Source of the DNA: Siphonodentalium dalli
Lineage: Eukaryota; Mollusca; Scaphopoda; Gadilida; Siphonodentaliidae
DNA length: 64,000 nucleotides
NCBI GenBank assembly: GCA_032622095.1
Contig: CP136069.1
Coordinates: 87,936,958-88,000,957 of the forward strand
Direction of reading: 5' to 3'
Part shown: positions 57,776 to 64,000 of the stretch, in pieces
Layout of the letters: each line of letters opens with the position of its first letter
Position numbering within the stretch: position 1 is the first letter of the stretch
The notes under the pieces: model-generated
The model's input: the letters and a program-made list of their open reading frames with translations, nothing else
Told to the model about the DNA's origin: nothing
The model's database searches: none
Made by a program: the position numbers and the translations under genes

Positions 57776-59507
57776 AGGGGTCATCTCAAAACTAAAATCG
57801 GTAAAATGGCCAAAAACACCGATTTTTCCGATTGACAACACATTGTGGAAGTCATTTCTACCGATAAAATACCGATTACAACGTAGAAATGACAACGCGT
57901 CAATCGGTGAAATCGGTAACGATTTTTCCGATTACGTCATTTTGTGACAGTCACAATCAGTACCGAATCTACCGATCAGAACGTTACCAGTACTCAAATA
58001 TAACGTCGCTAATTGGCGCATCACCTGAGTAATTCACTATTGGTCTGGCAACACATGATTTAATTTTTTTATGTATTTGTTTTCAAGTTAATACTAGTAC
58101 CACGTAGGCCTGTATTCAGTCTAGTAATAACTAGACCAAGGTTTCCTTACAGTCAACTCTGGTTTAAAAATAAGGGTTTAATCGAGTTTATAAATCGGTA
58201 TCCTAATATAATACACTCAAGTTATGCAGGCTTAACCAGGTGCCTGGATAAACATATCTCAAATAAAAACACTAAACACAAAATACTTGGCATATGTCGC
58301 ATGTTTCCTATAAATAACATACTCAGCTACAACTCTGCAGCGAAAAAATCGTTCCGGACGCTAAATTAACGGAGCTTAAAACATTTTTCACCATTAGCGA
58401 GTAGCGACTCTTGACTCGTCGCCATCCATGTTTTCTTATACTTATTCAATCGGTAATTTGAAAGACCGGTGTTCTGCAACAAATAGTATATCGGAACACG
58501 AGCACTTTTTTTAGAACACCGGTTCCATTTACACGATGCTTAGAAACAAATTTACCGATTGAATAAGTATATGAAAACATACTACAAATCGTCGGCTCAC
58601 TGCACGTGCCAGGTACCTCGAATCTGTTTACTTTTTGACAAACACATGCTTTCGAGTGTCTGTTAGATTACTATTTATAATTGAAAACAAAAGGACAAAA
58701 CGGCTTTTTGTCTTTGTAAAAAATAAAATATAAATAATAATTTTGTTTGATGTGCGTCGATTCACCTTGATTAAGTTGATAATGCTTCAAAAACGTCACA
58801 TTGACTTAAAAAATAACAGTATGCGCGCAAAACAAACTTCCGAAAATGTGCGCGGAGGAATACGAGACAATTGGTCAAAATAGTGCCGAAAAAGTACTGT
58901 TTAGCGTAGATTTAACATTAATCCATTTGTATTTTGAATAAAATATTATTCACACAGTGTGCGGATTTTATAATGGTCACTTTTATATCTCATATAAGAC
59001 GCGCATTGGAACATACATTTTTTTAATTTAAGCGCGTGCAAAGTAAAAGTAGTGCACAAAGTTGATCCAGGATTGTCGTAAATGTGTAGGGGCATAGGAT
59101 TTCTTCCGGGGGAATCCCCGATGATCTCTGTTCTAGGGTTAACAACGACAGATGCGTGTTGCTTTCATGCAACGACGATACAATGTAATACGTCTCAATC
59201 AGTACCGATTTCACCGATTGTCTTACCGACTGTGTCTTACCGACTGCGGCGTTCACTCTTTCATGCAACAGAAATCGAACGTTAAACGTCTCAATCGGTA
59301 CCGATTTCACCGATTGTCTTACCGACTGTGGCGTTCCCTCTTTTGACGTCTTGTGCATTGATCGGTAGGATCGGTACCGATTTTTCCGTTCATGACGCTC
59401 TAAACGTAATTACGCTATCCGACTTACCGATTGTTTTCCGATTCAAAAGGTTTGATTACAATCGGTAAATGTCAATCGGTACCGATTAGAGTTTTGAGAT
59501 GACCCCT
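57776..59507. mobile_element. ATCGGTA-motif element with AGGGGTCATCTC ends
   Basis: The perfect inverted ends AGGGGTCATCTCAAAACT / AGTTTTGAGATGACCCCT lie at 57776-57793 and 59490-59507. Subterminal arrays of ACCGATT/AATCGGT lie on both sides. The same right terminus occurs at 20809. A palindrome (58428-58580) is nested inside. The target duplication is unclear. Frames in the right array are repeat artefacts. Confidence 0.85.
58428..58580. repeat. 153-bp palindrome nested in the ATCGGTA element
   Basis: ATGTTTTCTTATACTTATTC and AATCGGTAA at the left, inverse at the right, with an inner ACCGGTGTTCT / AGAACACCGGT pair. Confidence 0.9.
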
Positions 59508-59849
59508 TATAACACGTTTCATCTTTCATTTGACTCGGATTTGATCGACAAAAGTTGTATAAAGCACGATAATTCCTTTATATATTCACAATGTGTCCGG
59601 GAATGGTCTAGTTGCACATGTATATCATGGTTCAGGGACGTACAGAAGACGTCCTGGTGAATTGGAGTATCCTACCAAGATTTCTAACTGGACCCCACCC
59701 CTTGTTCGGGCTGTGGGAATCGTTGTATCTCAAGCCATCGTAATTATACATATAAAATCGATCAATGGGATTGTTGGGCATGTATTGGCGCATACACCAA
59801 CATTGCTTGCGGTTTGTGTTATTATTTATGTGGTATGAACATTACTACG
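59508..59849. other. no gene seen
   Basis: The plus frame at 59593-59838 has no domain. Confidence 0.4.
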
Positions 59850-60000
59850 AGTTAACTCCCTCTGGGGACCTCATTCTGCTTAGGCCTCAGCAGAATGAGG
59901 TTCCCAGAGGGTGAATTTGGTCATGCTAGCCCACCATGTGGAATAAGAGTCACTAAATTCACCCTCTGGAGGACCTCATTCCGCAATTTGCAGAGAAACA
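59850..60000. mobile_element. MITE related to 55505-56035
   Basis: CTCCCTCTGGGGACCTCATTC meets its inverse directly at the left, then GAGGGTGAATTTGGT and its inverse further right. It abuts the donor side of the MAM 1 exon within 35 bp. Confidence 0.75.
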
Positions 60001-60034
60001 CTATTTCAAGGAGATGACTAGAAAATATAATTAC

Positions 60035-60361
60035 CTGGTGGCTTGCATTGTCCGGAAACCAGCTCTATTTCATCAATTGAAATCCCTTGATAATAATAGT
60101 TCGTAAAAATAATGCTGGAATTTGATTTCGGCCCATCTATATTGATTTGTATGGGTGTCCATCCTTTAACTTTCGATATAGGAATTCTGAGAGCAGTTGT
60201 TTCATTCCCGCTGTCGCTGATCGACACCATCACGCTGTACCCATAATTATAGGTGTTCCGTGGTGACACATATACCCAGAATCGTAAACAGCTGTCTGTA
60301 GCAATATCAAATGGAGGAGAGACCAATCTTGTATATGAGCTTGAAGTATAAATATGATGAC
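60035..60361 (-). CDS. exon: MAM domain 1, main part
   Basis: Acceptor TTCTTGTTTCAG, 327 bases, donor G|GTAATT, phase 1 on both sides. It reads HHIYTSSSYTRLVSPPFDIA, then TDSCLRFWVYVSPRN, GYSVMVSI, GWTPIQINIDG, SSIIFTNYYYQGISIDEIEL and VSGQCKPP. All central and C-terminal MAM landmarks are present: SPPF, S-CL-F-Y/V, G-W..I.I and I-DEI.L..G.C. Unlike MAM 2, the middle and last thirds are in one exon. It follows 62066-62197 (GGT) and precedes the LDLa exon (GTA). Confidence 0.95.
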
Positions 60362-60464
60362 CTGAAACAAGAACATGGATAAGTCACCAGATGCAAGGAG
60401 GAAGAACTTAAATTGGACAGTGCTTTTAATTTCCTTATGTACCAATAACAAATTAAAACAAGAG
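60362..60464. other. short intron piece
   Basis: Nothing recognised. Confidence 0.4.
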
Positions 60465-61415
60465 CTACGCTGGGCGTGCAAAATACGCCCTCTCTGGGGA
60501 AAATTGGCGGATGGAACTCAAATTTGAACTTGACCTGTGTTTTGGTGGGAGAAAGTAATATACCAAATTATCATTGAATCTGATAAGCTCTAGTAAAGTT
60601 ATCATCCGGACAAAAAATTTCAGGGATTTTCTAAGTCAAATTACGTCAAATAAGGGGCATAACTCCGGTGAAAATTGGCGGACGGAATCCAAATTCGAAC
60701 TTGAGCTGTCTGTCCTCCTAATAAACCCACATACCAAATTTGATTGAAATCGGTTCACTCTAACTAAAGTTATCATTGAATCTGATAAGCTCTAGTAAAG
60801 TTATCATCCAGACAACAAATTTCAGGGATTTTCTAAGTCAAATTACGTCAAAAAAGGGGCCATAACTCTCGCAAAAATTATCGGATTAAAACGAAATTCG
60901 GACTTGAGCTGTATTTCGATATATGTAATCCACAAAAAACGGGTTTTGCGTATAAACATTCCAAAATCGAGTTATCATCCGGAAACCAAAAAACATAAGA
61001 AAAACTGAATTTTCTGAGTCGAAAAAGGGGCATAACTCTGCCAAAAATGGTCGGACAGAACCCAAGTTCGAACTTGACCTGTGTTTTGGTGGGAGAAAGT
61101 AATATAACAAATTTGGATTCATTCCGATAAACTATACTAAAGTTATCATCCGGACAACAAATTTCAAGGATTTTCTAAGTCAAAAAACGTCAAATAAGGG
61201 GCATAACTCTGGTGAATATTGGCGGGCGAAACCCAAATTCGAACTTGAACTTACTTTTCGGCTAATAAACCCACATACCAAATTTTATTAAATTTGGTTC
61301 ACTCTAACTAAAGTTATCATCCGGAAACCAGGTTAACGGACGGACGCCCGACTCGACGGACGCCCGGACGGTACAGACCAATACTATAATACGGCCGTTT
61401 TTTCAAACGGGCGTA
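60465..61415. repeat. tandem array of GGGGCATAACTC units, with CGGGCGTAT end
   Basis: GGGGC(C)ATAACTC recurs near 60652, 60855, 61025 and 61197 with CCAAATTCGAACTTGA(G/C)CT and AAAGTTATCATCCGGA. It starts at a CTGGGCGTGCAAAATACGCC end and closes with GACGGACGCCCGG and ACGGGCGTAT, so it behaves as one element with inverted CGCCC ends. Confidence 0.85.
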
Positions 61416-61821
61416 TACAAAACTATGTACTATAAAAATACCAAAATAAATTTCTGAAAGAAGTGGGATGTTCAGTGTCCAAGTCCAATACAAAAACCTC
61501 TCTTATAACTAACTTCACATATATGTACAAACATAATTTTAAATCCAGAATTTTGCCTATATTCACAATTTGTAACTTATGTTGTGTATCAGCTGCCATT
61601 CTAGTAGACATGGAGAGATATTTTCCATGTCTATGGTCTTTTTGAATGGGCTGCTATAACACAACTCACTTGTTGTTAAAGTATATTTACATACATTTTA
61701 TTCAAATGTTTGAAAAAATTGTAAGAAAAAAGATTAATTTTAAACAAAAAATAAAAAAGAACATGGAGATGCAAACATTGCACAAATGGGTCCGTGATTA
61801 CATTTCATGCACCCATGTTGT
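61416..61821. other. intron, no gene seen
   Basis: AT-rich. The minus and plus frames show no domain. Confidence 0.4.
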
Positions 61822-62038
61822 TACAGTAATGCTCTAAATAATCGACTCCTTAACCACAGCAGAATTATGGGTAATTTTTCAGGATTTAGTCAGAAATATG
61901 GCTTGTTGCCATTCATCGGAAAGCTCTCACTGAGAGCTTTCCGATGAATGGCAACAAGCCATATTTCCGACTAAATCCTGAAAAATTACCCATAATTCAG
62001 CTGTGGTTAAGGAGTCGGTTATTTAGGGCATTACTGTA
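61822..62038. mobile_element. hairpin MITE, full copy beside MAM 1 donor
   Basis: TACAGTAATGCTC to GGGCATTACTGTA, with arms almost perfect. It ends 28 bp from the exon at 62066. Confidence 0.95.
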
Positions 62039-62065
62039 TGTGGGGCATTAATATAGACAGGTTAC

Positions 62066-62197
62066 CTGTGCTATTTCTCTCATTCGTTTTATTCATATAA
62101 TCGTAAGGATAAATTGATGAGTCATCCCGCCTGTACCATCTATACATCTCATAGCCACACATGTATCTGTCCTCGAAGTCACATGTCACAGAATCAC
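62066..62197 (-). CDS. exon: MAM domain 1, N-terminal part
   Basis: Acceptor TCTTTTGTTACAG, 132 bases, donor G|GTAACC, phase 1 on both sides. It reads DSVTCDFEDRYMCGYEMYRW, then YRRDDSSIYPYDYMNKTNER and NST. C-DFE...MCG is the MAM start, close to the equivalent exon of MAM 2 (CDFEQSYMCGY). N-glycosylation sites are possible at NKT and NST. It is the most N-terminal exon I can place in the frame with confidence. Confidence 0.93.
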
Positions 62198-62231
62198 CTG
62201 TAACAAAAGATTACCTCTTTCTGTACTACTT

Positions 62232-62678
62232 CTGTATACACCCATCAGTAAGCTTTTTTTACCCAAAAACCGGGACTGGGCTTACCTTCGAGGATCACCA
62301 CATGCAAAATCTCAGGTTTTATATGAATCATGGTTTATTTTATTAAATGAAACCCATTTGTTTTGTCTTTTATAATGTTAGAGTAAATATTTAAAATAAG
62401 AAACAAAGATCATCTTGTATATTGTAATTCAGCATTTTGTGAAACACAATGGGGCAGTTGGTATTAATGAGTTTGCAATGGAAATTAGCTGGAGTAATGC
62501 TATTTTTGTGCATGAATTTTTGTCATTTTCATTCAGAGTATCAAAGTATGCTCGCCCTCTAAGTTCTAAAAATGGGGGTGGGCTTATCTACGAGGACCAC
62601 GCCATGATATTTTTGGGAGCAAAAACATAGAATGGGCTTATCCTCGGGGATGGGCTTACTGGTGGGTGCATACAGTAA
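62232..62678. mobile_element. Tigger-like MITE with GTATACACCC ends
   Basis: CTGTATACACCCATCAGTAAG and CTTACTGGTGGGTGCATACAG are inverted ends, followed inward by GGGCTTACCTTCGAGGATC and its inverse GCTTATCCTCGGGG. TA lies near both ends. Confidence 0.75.
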
Positions 62679-62689
62679 ATGGATTTGCC

Positions 62690-62885
62690 CATTCAGTTAT
62701 AAAAGTATATATTGGAACAATCTATTATTCTGATGGAGGGATGTTCAGGAAATATAAGCAGCAGACAGATTGAAAATAAGATAATACAAATGAGGATGGA
62801 TTCCTCTTCATTGGTGGGAAATGCTCCGGGCCGTTTGTTGAACTTATTATCTGAACATGTTGAACTTATTATCTGAACATTCATC
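62690..62885. mobile_element. TTAA MITE fragment (GAACATTTCC family), decayed
   Basis: GGTGGGAAATGCTCCGGG and two copies of TTGAACTTATTATCTGAACA match 46146-46394 and 47699-47949. The TTAA ends are lost. Confidence 0.6.
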
Positions 62886-62993
62886 AATTAGAATTTAAAA
62901 AAAGAGAGGTTTGACATAAGTAGAGGAATGGTTTGGAGTGCTAATGAAACATAACAACAAGTAAATGTTCATTATATTAATATAAGTTATCAC

Positions 62994-63136
62994 CCAGTCC
63001 TTCCCGGTAGACGCACCCGCATTTTTTAATTCACGGGAGCTAAAATTCGCACTCTTGCCTCTTGTCAAAATGTTTATGGTCACATTCAATGTTGAACTAT
63101 TTAGAACAAATTCGGGGTTACATTGAGATTTGATAT
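62994..63136 (-). CDS. candidate exon: MAM-like middle segment
   Basis: Acceptor with a strong pyrimidine tract (AAAATTGCCTTCCAG), open frame IKSQCNPEFVLNSSTLNVTI, then NILTRGKSANFSSRELK and ASTGKDW, with a possible donor TGG|GTGATA. The S-x-C...F....S-L-V-I...G..W order matches the middle of a MAM domain and aligns with MAM 1 (DSCLRFW ... GW). No matching MAM start or IDDI-type end was found on either side, and leaving in phase 0 does not fit MAM 1 directly. It may be a decayed duplicate or part of a further MAM domain reaching beyond the window. Confidence 0.4.
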
Positions 63137-63223
63137 CTGGAAGGCAATTTTGAAAAAAAGAGTCATCCATGTATCAAATCTCCATGTACCCTATGATATT
63201 GCCATAGAGAACAATGGACCTAA

Positions 63224-63442
63224 TACAGTAATGCCCTAAGTAATCAACCCCTTAACCACAGCAAAATTATGGGTAACTTTTTCAGGATTTAGTCGGAAAT
63301 ATGGCTTCTTGCCATTCATCGGAAAGCTCTCCCCGAGAGCTTCCCGATGAATGGCAACAAACCCATATTTCCGACTAAATCCTGAAAAGTTACCCATTCT
63401 TCTGCTGTGTTTAAGGAGTCGATTACTTAGGGCATTACTGTA
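63224..63442. mobile_element. hairpin MITE, full copy
   Basis: TACAGTAATGCCC to GGGCATTACTGTA with minor differences in the arms. Confidence 0.95.
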
Positions 63443-63828
63443 CATCAAGTTTGGTGTGGTATTCTCACATTAATTCACACCATGTCAGTCAGACAAATTC
63501 AATAATCGACTAATAAATATAATGTCAGGTGACAACTCAAACATGGCATGCTCAATTGGTCAAAACTGCAAACGATCATTCGTGTGACCCCTATGTTTCA
63601 CATGCTCATGTACTCGCAATGTTTCGTAGAAATTCTCTTTAACACCACTGTCCCGGTAGACAGAGGATTAGGTGATTTCAATGTGGCAATCAGATTACCC
63701 ATTAAAACAGGATGTAAGGACAATGATATCTATCAAACAAGTCTTGCCTGGTATGTTGCCCTAAATTATGCATAGGTAATTTTGAAGGATCTTTTATAAT
63801 AAAACAAATACAATATATTTCAGACAGA
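63443..63828. other. no gene supported
   Basis: A plus frame at 63548-63775 (with FNTTVPVDRGLGDFNVAIRL) ends at a stop. No domain or splice partners could be shown. Confidence 0.35.
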
Positions 63829-64000
63829 TACAGTAATGTCCTAAATAATCCACCCCTAAACCACAGCAGAATTATGGGAAATTTTTCAGGATTTAGTCGG
63901 AAATATGGCTTGTTGCCATTCATCGGAAAGCTCTCGGTGAGAGCTTTCCGATGAACAAGCCAGATTTCCGATTAAATCCTGAAAAATTTCCCATAATTCT
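63829..64000. mobile_element. hairpin MITE, cut by window end
   Basis: TACAGTAATGTCC at the left, then the first arm, loop and most of the second arm up to CCATAATTCT. Confidence 0.95.

Noticed and set aside
63548-63775. Plus-strand frame with FNVAIRLP, vaguely MAM-like
   Set aside because: Opposite strand to the gene, no convincing splice sites, and only a short resemblance.
1-64000. tRNA, rRNA, CRISPR arrays, bacterial promoters or riboswitches
   Set aside because: None recognised. The repeats have no CRISPR-type spacing, and the window is eukaryotic by its introns.

Overview
The window looks like intron-dominated nuclear DNA of a marine invertebrate. Coding sequence is sparse and split into short exons, and transposon debris is dense and nested. 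Dispersed repeats end in GGACGGACGG-type tracts like those of molluscs, brachiopods and other bilaterian invertebrates. The species cannot be fixed from sequence alone. There are no bacterial operons, no CRISPR array and no RNA gene I could recognise. AT-rich intron is interrupted by GC-richer inserted elements.

The main gene lies on the minus strand. It spans at least 62.2 kb down to 5.6 kb and is open at both ends. I built 15 exons by hand from splice sites and domain motifs. N- to C-terminal they are: a MAM domain (62.2 and 60.4 kb), an LDL-receptor class A repeat (55.4 kb), a second MAM domain (53.8, 51.3 and 48.2 kb), three EGF-like repeats (44.7, 33.0 and 32.4 kb), two short Ser/Thr linkers (22.4 and 14.5 kb), a Frizzled-type cysteine-rich domain (9.8 and 8.1 kb), another Thr/Ser/Pro linker (7.0 kb) and the first half of a scavenger receptor (SRCR) domain (5.7 kb). 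All internal junctions among these exons are phase 1, so they join in one frame of about 670 residues. This is the classic signature of exon-shuffled extracellular proteins. No catalytic domain or transmembrane segment is established. The C-terminus would lie left of the window or in an exon I could not find. A more N-terminal MAM-like exon (63.1 kb) and a signal-peptide-like exon (31.4 kb) are weak candidates.

The introns hold about 15 copies of a roughly 215-bp perfect-hairpin MITE with TA ends (pogo/Tigger-like). They also hold several TTAA-flanked piggyBac-like elements, two hAT-like elements with intact 8-bp target duplications, a Helitron-like element, CR1/L2-type LINE 3' fragments, and two related large unclassified elements (from 26.3 kb, and 36.2-41.4 kb) with unusual doubled termini. 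There are several tandem arrays, palindromes, a G-rich satellite with an inversion axis (1-2.1 kb) and a run of 69 G.

The most striking observation is one copy of the hairpin MITE at 27852-28064. By hand alignment about 50 of 63 consensus T have become C on the + strand, in both arms, while A is almost untouched. That equals A-to-G on the strand sense to the host gene. It is the pattern expected of ADAR-type hyper-editing of a double-stranded hairpin, yet here it is fixed in DNA. Flanking sequence does not show it.
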